Source: Ga0077536 sp043744805 (GTDB lineage Bacteria; Pseudomonadota; Gammaproteobacteria; Ga0077536). Taken from it: DNA of 64,000 bases. Below, one piece after another: positions 43,925 through 52,113 of this stretch (position 1 is the first letter of the stretch; every line of letters begins with the position of its first letter). The stretch covers positions 1 to 64,000 of the forward strand of contig JAYTTZ010000113.1 in the NCBI GenBank assembly GCA_043744805.1, given 5' to 3'. A program made the position numbers and the translations under genes. The notes below the pieces were generated by a model. It saw only the letters and a program-made list of their open reading frames with translations. It had not been told where the DNA came from and made no database searches.

Positions 43925-45892
43925 CTAGGCCTTGGCGAGAGCGCCGTCGGCGGCAAGGACTTCGGCGACATCGCCGAGCCCCAGGGATTCGAGCCGGCTC
44001 GCGGTCTGCAGGCCTGACTTCTTCTCCCAGCCGCGCCATTCGTAGTACTCGTCGAGTACGGTTTCGAACATGTCTGCCGCGACTTTGCCGGAGTACATGC
44101 CTTCCGGACAGGGTTCGAACATCCAGCGCTCGCAGACGGTGTCGTGCTCGCGGCGCAGGCCGAGTCGGGAGTTGAAAGCCTTCTCGAGGTTGCAGATGCG
44201 TTCGCCATCGCGCATGAGCTCCTCAGGCGTCCTGTCGATGCCGGTAACTTCGGCGAAGGCTCGACCGTAGTAATCCTCCGGGGTATAGCCGGCAGGGTCG
44301 AGCATCCAGTGGAAGAGGCACACACCGTAGGAATTGAGCAGCGCGACCTGGTTCTCCACGACGGCAGTACAAGCGCCCTTGAGGAAGGGCGTGCTCAGGT
44401 CCGCCGCCTCGGGACGCCCGAAGTATCGCATCGAGAGATCGCGCCGCTGGAATTTCTCCACCAACCCGATGCCCTTGAGGTGATCAGCGCCCCGCGACGC
44501 GACCGCCATGTTGTTCATCCAGGTGGGGAAGGGGCGCATTTCCTCCGTGAAGCTCGCGCCACCCTTGCCATACGTGGCGTACTTCATGAAGTTCTCGCCG
44601 CGGAATCCGGAGTAGCGCAAGGCGCCGTAGTAGGGGCCGTCACAGAAAAACCGGCCGAATCGGTTGCGCTGGAAAACCATGTCCTTCATCAGTTCTTCCA
44701 CGTCTTCCATGCAACCCCATTCGAGGCTCTGTCCGTCGCGGTCGAAGAGTTCGGCTTTCTGGTGCGCGGACAGCAGGCCGTGCTGCTCGAGTTCCATGAT
44801 GAAACTGATGGAGGTAGAGAGGTCCTGGTTGTCGATGCCGTAGTCGTTGGTGACTTTCCCCCAATGCGCGACCTCCGCCCAGTCGCGCAAATCCAGCGCG
44901 CCAGCAGCGCTGGCGGTAGTGAGGTATTCCGGGCGGCGGAAGGTTTCGCCGACGTATTTTCTGGCCTTCTCGGATTCGGTACCGTCGATCTTGTAGCGCC
45001 CGTCGCAGGCGATATAGCAGTCCGCCGAGCAGACCTCCGAATACTTGTGGTACTTCTTCACCCAGGTGTCCGAACGCACTTCGTCGCCGCGGAACATATT
45101 GCCCTGGTTGTTGCGCCAGAAGTGACTGCCGATGTGCTGGTACATTTCCACCGCACCCAGGGTGCCACGGCGTTTGAAGCCGTAAATGGCTTCGTTCTGG
45201 TCGATTTTCTGGCGAAAGTCCTTGGACCACGCGAGCATGCCGCGAGGGTTGGCGACCTTGACGCCGCCGCTGCCCTGCACGGTGATCGCCTTGAGGTTCT
45301 TGGAGCCGAGCACACAACCCCCGCCGCCACGGGCGTGGATGCGCGAGGCATCGGAGACGACCGAGGCGATCCCCACCTGGTTCTCGCCGGCCTGGCCGAT
45401 GGTCAGGGTATGCGCCAGTGAGGGGTAGTTGCCGAGTGCCGCGACCAGCGTGTTGTGCGCCTCGGCGCTGTTCATCCCCCACAGGTGCGCTGCGTCCCGG
45501 ATCTCGACGTCACCATCGCAGATGTGGAGGTACACCGGCTTTGGCGCCTTGCCGGTAATCGCGATGTAGTCGAAGCCAGCGAAGCGGACCATGTAGGGAA
45601 ATTTCCCGCCGGCGGCCGAGTCGCCAAAGATGCCGTAGCAGGGGCTCTTGAAGGTGATGCGGCCCTTGATGCCGCTGCCGGAGCCCGTGGCTGCCAGCGG
45701 GCCCACGCCGAACACGAAGATGTTGTCCGGGCCCCGTGGGTCGCAGTGCACGTCATGCGTGAGGAAGTGCTCCCACATGATCCAGTTGTTGATGCCCGAG
45801 CCCCCGATCCAGCGTTCGAACATCGCATGAGGTACCACTTCGACCTTGCACTCGCCGGTCGTCAGATCCACGCGTAGCAGCCTGCTTTCCAT
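43925..45892 (-). CDS. Tungsten-type aldehyde:ferredoxin oxidoreductase family protein
   Basis: The 655-residue protein is an AOR-family enzyme (two pyranopterins, one W or Mo, one [4Fe-4S]). The AOR-N domain shows LLRVDLTTGECKVE, WIGGSGINNWIMWEHF, GVGPLAATGSGSGIKGRITF and AITGKAPKPVYL; later come IGQAGENQVGIASVVSDASR and ARGGGGCVLGSKNLKAI. The cluster cysteines are CSADCYIAC, which is CX3CX3C instead of the usual CX2CX3C, with the fourth in NSYGVCLFHW. Length and the partnered ferredoxin resemble AorB of Aromatoleum and BamB of class II benzoyl-CoA reductase. It could reduce carboxylates or oxidise aldehydes, or act on an aromatic CoA ester; which one cannot be decided. The ATG at 45892 follows GGGGAGAGG. 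Confidence 0.9.
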   Translation of the reverse strand: MESRLLRVDLTTGECKVEVVPHAMFERWIGGSGINNWIMWEHFLTHDVHCDPRGPDNIFVFGVGPLAATGSGSGIKGRITFKSPCYGIFGDSAAGGKFPYMVRFAGFDYIAITGKAPKPVYLHICDGDVEIRDAAHLWGMNSAEAHNTLVAALGNYPSLAHTLTIGQAGENQVGIASVVSDASRIHARGGGGCVLGSKNLKAITVQGSGGVKVANPRGMLAWSKDFRQKIDQNEAIYGFKRRGTLGAVEMYQHIGSHFWRNNQGNMFRGDEVRSDTWVKKYHKYSEVCSADCYIACDGRYKIDGTESEKARKYVGETFRRPEYLTTASAAGALDLRDWAEVAHWGKVTNDYGIDNQDLSTSISFIMELEQHGLLSAHQKAELFDRDGQSLEWGCMEDVEELMKDMVFQRNRFGRFFCDGPYYGALRYSGFRGENFMKYATYGKGGASFTEEMRPFPTWMNNMAVASRGADHLKGIGLVEKFQRRDLSMRYFGRPEAADLSTPFLKGACTAVVENQVALLNSYGVCLFHWMLDPAGYTPEDYYGRAFAEVTGIDRTPEELMRDGERICNLEKAFNSRLGLRREHDTVCERWMFEPCPEGMYSGKVAADMFETVLDEYYEWRGWEKKSGLQTASRLESLGLGDVAEVLAADGALAKA

Positions 45893-45972
45893 TGCCTCTC
45901 CCCTGGTTTTTTTGTCTGGCGCCGCTGCCAGGCCCGAAGCCTGCCGCGCAGCGCACCTAGAGACTGTCCCGC

Positions 45973-46623
45973 CTAGGCGGCGCTGCTGAGCGTGCCCGCT
46001 TCCAACATGGCCTGCATCATGCCCACTTCGTCCCTGCGCTCCGGCTTGCCCTGCAGGACGGTGCGATAGCCTGCGGTGTCCGTATGGAACAGCACCGGCG
46101 CGCGCACGTACTGCTTGCCAGCGTTGTTCATCTCGGGGCGCGTGGCGCAGGCGTCGACGCACGCCGGTTCGCCGCCACAGAGATCGCATTTCAGCAATTC
46201 GCCGTCGGGCGCGACAAAGACAACATCGAACGGACAAGCCGGTACGCACTCCATGCATTGGATGCATTTATCCTGGGCGATCACCGCGACGTTGGTCTTG
46301 GGATCGTAGTAGAAGGCGTCCGCCGGGCAGACCTCGGCGCAGGGCGGCGGGTTGCCACAGTGGTGGCAGATGTCCGCGGCAAAGCCAAAGGGGTGTACGG
46401 CCTTGCGCCCCACCTGCGGCGAATGGTCGACCTTGAGCCGCGCGAGCAGCGGATTGACCATGCCATCCGGGGAATGCACCAGCGAGCAGGCAACCTCGCA
46501 GATGTTGCAATCCGTGCACTGGTTGGAGAGGGCGTAGAGCTTTTCCTCTACGTCGGGAATTTCCGCGCCCGGTGCATACCACGTGGCGCCGGTAACGAGT
46601 TCCGCCTGAGGCGTTCGAGACAT
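45973..46623 (-). CDS. Four-cluster ferredoxin subunit of the AOR-type enzyme
   Basis: The 216-residue protein has sixteen cysteines arranged for four [4Fe-4S] clusters: CTDCNICEVAC, CHHCGNPPPCAEVC, CIQCMECVPAC and CDLCGGEPACVDAC. This is the DMSO-reductase-B/AorA-like polyferredoxin layout. It is the first gene of the leftward operon (80 bp before the AOR start) and would wire the tungsten enzyme to soluble ferredoxin or another donor. Confidence 0.92.
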   Translation of the reverse strand: MSRTPQAELVTGATWYAPGAEIPDVEEKLYALSNQCTDCNICEVACSLVHSPDGMVNPLLARLKVDHSPQVGRKAVHPFGFAADICHHCGNPPPCAEVCPADAFYYDPKTNVAVIAQDKCIQCMECVPACPFDVVFVAPDGELLKCDLCGGEPACVDACATRPEMNNAGKQYVRAPVLFHTDTAGYRTVLQGKPERRDEVGMMQAMLEAGTLSSAA

Positions 46624-46729
46624 AATCCTGATGCTCCCCGCTGTCGATTCCACTCGTGTACGATGCCGGCGTTCATGGTGTCAAGCACGGCCGCCTCAAC
46701 GGCCGCCTCAAGGGAATTCCCGCACACGT

Positions 46730-46990
46730 ATGACTGCTTCGAATCCACCTTTGATCCTCGAACATCCAGACCTCGGTCGCCTGCCCGCGCGGCGCCTCCT
46801 GGACTGTATCTTCGCCCTCGCCCCCGACCAATCATTGCTGCACCTGCATATCGAGCAGGTTCGTTGCAGTGCTGATGGCCGGGTACTCGCATTCACCGAC
46901 GCGCTGCCCGAGGAAAGCCGCAAGCGATGCCGGGTGATCCCGCCATTCGTCGTGGCGTTCCGCGAGCCCGCGGAGGCGTCCCATGATTGA
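46730..46990 (+). CDS. Small protein of unknown function
   Basis: An 86-residue acidic/basic protein starting MTASNPPLILEHPDLGRLPA, with one short hydrophobic helix (LLDCIFALAPDQSLLHLHIE). I do not recognise a family. It is divergent from the ferredoxin gene (106 bp between starts) and overlaps the rhodanese-like gene by 8 bp, which supports it as a real gene in the same unit. Confidence 0.55.
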   Translation: MTASNPPLILEHPDLGRLPARRLLDCIFALAPDQSLLHLHIEQVRCSADGRVLAFTDALPEESRKRCRVIPPFVVAFREPAEASHD

Positions 46991-47426
46991 ACCCCTGGCG
47001 CCAACCGAAGCTTTTGATCGCCTGCAAGCGGACAGCGCCATCACCCTGGTGGACGTCCGCGCCGTGGGTGAGTTCGCCCAGGGCCGACCGCTCGGTCGGG
47101 TGATCAACGTGCCGGTCGCTTTCTGCCATCCGACCACCGGCGAGTTCGTCCCCAACAAGGACTTCGGCCACATCGTTGGCACCGTGCTTGGCGAAGTATC
47201 GGCAGTCCTCGTTGGCGGCGCCGATGATGCCCGGGTGGCCGACGCGGCAAACCTCCTGGTGGCCGCCGGCTTCAAGTCCGTTGGCGCAGTGGCCGGCGGG
47301 ATGGACGCCTGGCGTAACGCGCTGTTGCCCACCACTCGCGACAACCGCGACGGTGTGAGCTATGTCTCACTCCTGATGCGCGTGCGGCGTCCGGAGGATG
47401 GGAAGAAGACGCACGCCGCCCACTGA
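46983..47426 (+). CDS. Rhodanese-like domain protein lacking the active-site cysteine
   Basis: The 147-residue protein has the rhodanese fold pattern: ITLVDVRAVGEFAQGRPLGR and VINVPVAF at the front, and VADAANLLVAAGFKSVGAVA, then GGMDAWRNALLP at the end. The catalytic loop, normally CRSGxRS, reads VGGADDARVA, with no cysteine. It cannot transfer sulfur as a persulfide, so it is probably a binding or regulatory module, perhaps for the sulfur carrier or the tungsten enzyme next door (inference). Confidence 0.82.
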   Translation: MIEPLAPTEAFDRLQADSAITLVDVRAVGEFAQGRPLGRVINVPVAFCHPTTGEFVPNKDFGHIVGTVLGEVSAVLVGGADDARVADAANLLVAAGFKSVGAVAGGMDAWRNALLPTTRDNRDGVSYVSLLMRVRRPEDGKKTHAAH

Positions 47427-47565
47427 AGGGCGAACGCTGGCCAGCTTCCCGGGAGACATCCTCGCGAGGTGCGGATCAGGGCCGCAAGACCTCCTGCAGT
47501 GAAACTACGTTAAACCACCGGCGCCCCTGAATTGGGCGACGACCTGAATTACCGGGAGAACCTCC

Positions 47566-48537
47566 ATGTCCTACACGGCAGATTTCGAGCGTTTCAAGTT
47601 CCCGCAGGCTGCTGGCAACGCCTTCAAGGGCAAATGCGTGCTGATTACCGGCTCAGGCAAGGACGGCGGCATCGGGCAGGCGCTGGCGCTGGCCGCCGCC
47701 GCCAACGGGGCGGACACGGTGGGCGTGCATTTCCACAGCAGCTACCGTGACGGTTTCGATCTCGTGGACGCCATCCGTGCGCAGGGCGGGAAGGCGTTTG
47801 CCGTACAGGCGGACGTCACCAACACCCGCGACCTCTGGGCCTCGCGCAGCTACATCATCGAACAGAACGGCGGCAAGGTCCCGGATCTGGTCATCTGCAA
47901 CTCGGGTCTCACGGAGAAGGGCTATCGCTTTGGGCGTGCGTTGCCGGAGAAGGAGGGCGAGTCGCGCGCCGAGCGGCGCGCCCGCGTGCGCCGTGACTTC
48001 ATCGAAAATCTCGCTGAATCAAGCCTCGTTATGACCACCAAGATCGAAGGCGCGGTGAGCATGAGCCACCTGTGGGCCGGCGAAGCGCTCTACCACAACC
48101 AGCCACTGCAACTGATCTACGTGTCTTCCATGCAGGCGTTGGAGCCCGGCGTGGCAGTGCCGGGTTACGTGGTGGCCAACTGGGCGGTGCTGCGCCTCCC
48201 GGAAGTCCTGCGCGTGAACCTCGGCAAGCAGTCCGGGATGGTCAGTGCGGCCTGCCTCATGTTGCCTTTCGTGCGCACTGGCATGACCGCGGAATACGCC
48301 GACAATCCGAAGGTCTTCGGCCGCTGGCAGCCGCGCATGCTGGAGCCTTTCGAGGCGGCCGAGAGCGTTGCCCAACTGCTTGACCGCCCGGCCGAAGAAC
48401 TCAACCTCGGCAATTTCAAGCTGAACGTGGGCGGCACGGTGGAAGCCGCGCGGCTCAGTTGGTCGAAGGTCAGGATTGAGTCCCATGACGAATCCCTCGA
48501 CTGGAGTGAGTCGACGGCCCTGGTGCGTGGCGCCTGA
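47566..48537 (+). CDS. SDR-like protein without the catalytic lysine
   Basis: The 323-residue protein has a Rossmann start (KCVLITGSGKDGGIGQALALA), VQADVTNTRDLW and LVICNSGL, all SDR-like. A 30-residue basic insertion (LPEKEGESRAERRARVRRD) follows. The active-site region reads IYVSSMQALEPGVAVPGYVVANW: Ser and Tyr are present but the YxxxK lysine is Asn. It probably binds a nucleotide but is unlikely to be a typical dehydrogenase. It follows the rhodanese-like gene by 139 bp and may belong to the same unit. Confidence 0.82.
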   Translation: MSYTADFERFKFPQAAGNAFKGKCVLITGSGKDGGIGQALALAAAANGADTVGVHFHSSYRDGFDLVDAIRAQGGKAFAVQADVTNTRDLWASRSYIIEQNGGKVPDLVICNSGLTEKGYRFGRALPEKEGESRAERRARVRRDFIENLAESSLVMTTKIEGAVSMSHLWAGEALYHNQPLQLIYVSSMQALEPGVAVPGYVVANWAVLRLPEVLRVNLGKQSGMVSAACLMLPFVRTGMTAEYADNPKVFGRWQPRMLEPFEAAESVAQLLDRPAEELNLGNFKLNVGGTVEAARLSWSKVRIESHDESLDWSESTALVRGA

Positions 48538-48581
48538 GCCGATGTCCAGGCCTTGATGGGTAGCCGTTCGAGGCCTGCGGC

Positions 48582-50405
48582 GTGACGACTGCGCTAGCGG
48601 TGCTGCGCGAAGTTTTTGGTTACGACGCCTTCCGGGGCGTACAGGCTGAAATCGTCGAGCACGTCGGCGGCGGCGGGGACGCGCTGGTCCTCATGCCGAC
48701 CGGCGCCGGCAAAAGCCTCTGCTACCAGCTGCCCGCCATCCTGCGTGAACGCGCCGGGCAGGGCGTGACCCTGGTGGTCTCCCCGCTCATCGCGTTGATG
48801 CAGGATCAGGTGCGGGCGCTGGAGGAACTCGGGGTCCGCGCCGCCGTGCTCAATTCCTCCCTGGACCCGGCGCAGGCGCGCCAGGTCGAGCAGGATCTGA
48901 TGAAGGGGTGCATCACCCTGCTGTATGCGGCGCCCGAGCGGGTGCTGACGGATCGCTTCCAGATCCTGCTCGCCAGCCTTTTCGAGCGCGATCAGCTCGC
49001 GCTGTTCGCGATCGACGAAGCCCACTGCGTGAGCCAGTGGGGGCACGATTTTCGCGCCGAATACCTGGGCCTCGGCAGGCTGCACGAGCAGTTTCCCAGC
49101 GTCCCGCGCATCGCGCTAACGGCCACGGCGGACCAGCACACCCGCGAAGACATCATCGAGCGCCTGCATTTGCAGGACGCCCGCCAGTTCATCACCAGCT
49201 TCGACCGCCCCAACATCCGCTACACCATCGTGGAGAAAGCCGACGCCAGGCGGCAGTTGTTGCGGTTCATCCAGCAGTCGCACGCCGGCGAAGCGGGCAT
49301 CGTGTACTGCCAGAGCCGCAAGAAGGTGGAGGAAACGGCCGGATTCCTGGAAGGCGAAGGCATCAAGGCCTTGCCCTACCACGCGGGCCTACCTTCCGAC
49401 ATGCGCCGCGACCACCAGTCGCGCTTCCAGCAGGACGACGGCATCGTGATGGTGGCGACGATTGCCTTCGGCATGGGCATCGACAAGCCCGACGTGCGTT
49501 TCGTGGCGCACCTCGACCTGCCGCGGAACATCGAAGGCTACTACCAGGAAACCGGCCGTGCGGGTCGCGACGGCCAGCCGGCCGACGCCTGGATGGCCTA
49601 CGGGCTCTCCGACGTGGTCAACCAGCGCCGGATGATCGACGACGGCGAAGCCAACGATGACTTCAAGCGCCTGCAACGCCGCAAACTCGACGCCCTGCTA
49701 GCCCTCGCCGAAGCGCACGACTGTCGGCGCGTGCGCCTGCTCGCCTATTTCGACGAGGACAGCACGCCCTGCGGCAACTGCGACAACTGCCTGCAGCCGC
49801 CACAGACCTGGGATGCCACCGATGCCGCGCGCAAGGCGCTCTCCTGCATCTATCGCATCCACCAGCAGAGTGGTCTCTACTTCGGCAGCGGGCATGTGAT
49901 CGACGTTCTGCGCGGCAAGGAAACCGACAAGGTGATGCAGCATCGCCACCACCTGCTGTCCACTTTCGGGATAGGCGCCGATTTGCCCGAAGGGCCGTGG
50001 CGCGGCGTATTCCGGCAGTTGGTCGCGCGTGGCGACATCGCGGCGGAGGGCGAGTACCACACCCTGCGGCTGGGCGAGACCGCCCGCGAAGTCCTGCGCG
50101 GCGAAGTGGCAATACGCCTACGCGTGGCGGTGGCCGGCAAGGCTCGCAAAAGTCGCAGTGACGAGGGCAGGACGGCCACGGCGGAAGGCAATCCGTTGTT
50201 GGCCAAGCTCAAGGCCTGGCGCGCCGAGACGGCGCGCGCGCGCGGCATTCCTGCGTACGTCATCTTCCATGACGCGAGTCTCGAGGAGATGGCGCAGCGC
50301 GTGCCGCACAGCCTGCTGGCCCTCGGCACGATCACGGGGGTCGGCGCCAAGAAGCTGGAGGCCTACGGCGCGGACATCCTGGCGATCGTGGCGGGGGGTG
50401 AGTGA
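48582..50405 (+). CDS. recQ: ATP-dependent DNA helicase RecQ
   Basis: The 607-residue helicase has MPTGAGKSLCYQLPA, DEAHCVSQWGHDFRAEY, GIVYCQSRKKVEETAGFLE, GYYQETGRAGRDG, the RecQ zinc cysteines in STPCGNCDNCLQPP, a winged-helix region and a carboxy HRDC domain (LLAKLKAWRAETARARGIPA). The start is GTG at 48582. It is unrelated in function to the flanking catabolic genes. Confidence 0.96.
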   Translation: MTTALAVLREVFGYDAFRGVQAEIVEHVGGGGDALVLMPTGAGKSLCYQLPAILRERAGQGVTLVVSPLIALMQDQVRALEELGVRAAVLNSSLDPAQARQVEQDLMKGCITLLYAAPERVLTDRFQILLASLFERDQLALFAIDEAHCVSQWGHDFRAEYLGLGRLHEQFPSVPRIALTATADQHTREDIIERLHLQDARQFITSFDRPNIRYTIVEKADARRQLLRFIQQSHAGEAGIVYCQSRKKVEETAGFLEGEGIKALPYHAGLPSDMRRDHQSRFQQDDGIVMVATIAFGMGIDKPDVRFVAHLDLPRNIEGYYQETGRAGRDGQPADAWMAYGLSDVVNQRRMIDDGEANDDFKRLQRRKLDALLALAEAHDCRRVRLLAYFDEDSTPCGNCDNCLQPPQTWDATDAARKALSCIYRIHQQSGLYFGSGHVIDVLRGKETDKVMQHRHHLLSTFGIGADLPEGPWRGVFRQLVARGDIAAEGEYHTLRLGETAREVLRGEVAIRLRVAVAGKARKSRSDEGRTATAEGNPLLAKLKAWRAETARARGIPAYVIFHDASLEEMAQRVPHSLLALGTITGVGAKKLEAYGADILAIVAGGE

Positions 50406-50493
50406 GGTCGCACCTGCAGCCGGGCAAAACCCGAACCCGGGGCGCCCCGGTTGGTTGCCGGGATAAGCCCGGCCAAACGCGTCTCGTCCTTCC

Positions 50494-50916
50494 ATGAGTA
50501 CGGAGTTGTCGATGGTCACGATTGACGCAGTTGCCGCGTTCCTGCGCCAGGAATTCCCGCAGAACCGTTGCTCGGTCGACGCTGTGGGCGTCGGCAGCGC
50601 AACGATCCGCCGGCGCATCCAGCAGGCCGACCTGCGTCCCGGCGGGACGGTCTCCGGCCCGGTGATCTTCTCGGTGGCTGACAGCGCGCTTTACGTGGCG
50701 CTGTTCGGGGCCCTGGGGATCATGCCGATGGCAGTGACCTCCAGCCTCACCATCAATTTCCTCAGTCGTCCGGCGGCTGATCGAGATTTACTGGGCGTCT
50801 GCACGCTCATCAAGACGGGACGCACGCTGGTGGTGGGCGAAGTCTCCGTGTATTCCGAAGGACTGCCTGCACCCGTTGCCCACGTCGTGGGTACCTATGC
50901 ACTGCCCCGCGCCTGA
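50494..50916 (+). CDS. PaaI/4HBT hotdog thioesterase family protein
   Basis: The 140-residue protein has the PaaI pattern LRPGGTVSGPVIFSVADSALY (catalytic region), TSSLTINFLSRPAAD and the following strands. Such enzymes hydrolyse aryl- or acyl-CoA esters and often rescue CoA in aromatic degradation. The ATG at 50494 gives a short unstructured start; ATG at 50512 is an alternative. Confidence 0.82.
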   Translation: MSTELSMVTIDAVAAFLRQEFPQNRCSVDAVGVGSATIRRRIQQADLRPGGTVSGPVIFSVADSALYVALFGALGIMPMAVTSSLTINFLSRPAADRDLLGVCTLIKTGRTLVVGEVSVYSEGLPAPVAHVVGTYALPRA

Positions 50917-50942
50917 CTCGCTCATCCGCCCAGGAGGTTCCT

Positions 50943-51065
50943 ATGAGCACACCGCCACCCTGTCCCCAATGCCATTCGACCTACACCTGCAAGAATGGCG
51001 GTCGGTGCGTGTGTCCGGAGTGCGCCCACGAGTGGACCACCCGCGCCGCGGTCGCCAAGGCTTGA
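50943..51065 (+). CDS. 40-residue PhnA-type zinc ribbon miniprotein
   Basis: A strong AGGAGG site precedes ATG at 50943, opening a 40-codon gene: MSTPPPCPQCHSTYTCKN, then GGRCVCPECAHEWTTRAAVA. The CPQC and CPEC pairs and ECAHEW match the zinc ribbon of PhnA proteins, which normally continue for about 70 more residues into an SH3-like domain. Here the gene stops right after the ribbon. Confidence 0.65.
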   Translation: MSTPPPCPQCHSTYTCKNGGRCVCPECAHEWTTRAAVAKA

Positions 51066-51102
51066 GGTCAGTGTCCACCTGAAGACGTGCCAGGGAGCCG
51101 CC

Positions 51103-52113
51103 ATGACTGCCATCGAACGTTTGCGCGCCTTACCCCACTGTGCCGAACTCAGCGAGGACGCGTTGCTGGGTCTTGCTGCCCTGACGCACGAAGTGCGATT
51201 CCGCGCCGGCGAGCTGATGCTCCGGCAGGGCGAGCCGGCGGCACATGCCTATGCCATCGCCGAGGGACAGGTGACCGTGCTGCGCTCCCTGCCGGGCGGT
51301 GGCGAGTTGCTCCTCGCGGAAGTGGGGCCCGGTGGGTTCATGGGGGAAATCGGCCTGCTGGCCGAACAGGCGCGTATTGCGAGCGTGCGCGCGGTGGGTG
51401 ACGTGCACGCCATCAAGTTCGACCGGGTAATCTTCACCGCCGCCTGCAAGATGCGCCAACCGGTGGCGCGCGAGATGCTCCTGGGGGTGATCGGAAGGGT
51501 CTGCGTGCAGGTGCGTGGACTCATCGGACAGCTGGGCGCCGCCCTGCCGCCGGCGACCGACTGGTCCCGGGACAACACGGGGGATGTCGAACCGCTGTTC
51601 GATTACCATGGCTTCCTGCCGCTGCTGCGCTGCGCGCCCACCTTCGGCGAGGAAGGCCTTGCCCGCTTCGCCGAGTTGGCGATGCCGCGCCAGCTGTCGC
51701 GCGGTGGGCTGCTGTTCGATGCCGGCGAAAAGGACACGGGCATCGCCCTTGTCGTGCGGGGTGCGCTTGAACTCATCGCGCGCGGTGCGGCGGACTCCCA
51801 GGCGATGCAGGTGTTCGGGCCTGGCGCGATTTGCGGCTTGCCATCAGCCGTCGACCACCTGCCGCACGCCGGTGTGGCGCGGGCGCGCGAGCACACCCTG
51901 GTGCTGCATCTGGCGCAGGACGTTTTCGACCAGCATCTCGGACAGGCCGACGAGTTTGGCTTCGGCTTGATGAGCGCGGTGGGCGAGCAGCTTGCGGACA
52001 GCATGCCCCGCCTCAGCAATCGCCTGGCCCAGCAGGTGGGGCTCCACCGTGCGCAGGCGCTGCTCACGCGCGGGATGGGCGAAGGTCCTTCAGATGCGGA
52101 TGTCGGTGGTTGA
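51103..52113 (+). CDS. Tandem cyclic-nucleotide-binding domain protein, no DNA-binding domain
   Basis: The 336-residue protein has two CRP-like beta-roll domains. The first spans about residues 10-130 (RFRAGELMLRQGEPAAHAYA, GPGGFMGEIGLLAEQARIAS), the second about 185-300 (ARFAELAMPRQLSRGG, LFDAGEKDTGIALVVRGALE). No helix-turn-helix follows, so it is a sensor or partner protein rather than a classical Crp/Fnr regulator. Its end overlaps the convergent amidotransferase gene by 24 bp. Confidence 0.8.
   Translation: MTAIERLRALPHCAELSEDALLGLAALTHEVRFRAGELMLRQGEPAAHAYAIAEGQVTVLRSLPGGGELLLAEVGPGGFMGEIGLLAEQARIASVRAVGDVHAIKFDRVIFTAACKMRQPVAREMLLGVIGRVCVQVRGLIGQLGAALPPATDWSRDNTGDVEPLFDYHGFLPLLRCAPTFGEEGLARFAELAMPRQLSRGGLLFDAGEKDTGIALVVRGALELIARGAADSQAMQVFGPGAICGLPSAVDHLPHAGVARAREHTLVLHLAQDVFDQHLGQADEFGFGLMSAVGEQLADSMPRLSNRLAQQVGLHRAQALLTRGMGEGPSDADVGG

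Noticed and set aside
44144..45421. Long open frame opposite the tungsten oxidoreductase gene
   Set aside because: Its protein is compositionally a shadow of the GC-rich gene on the other strand, with no motifs; the AOR reading explains the sequence.
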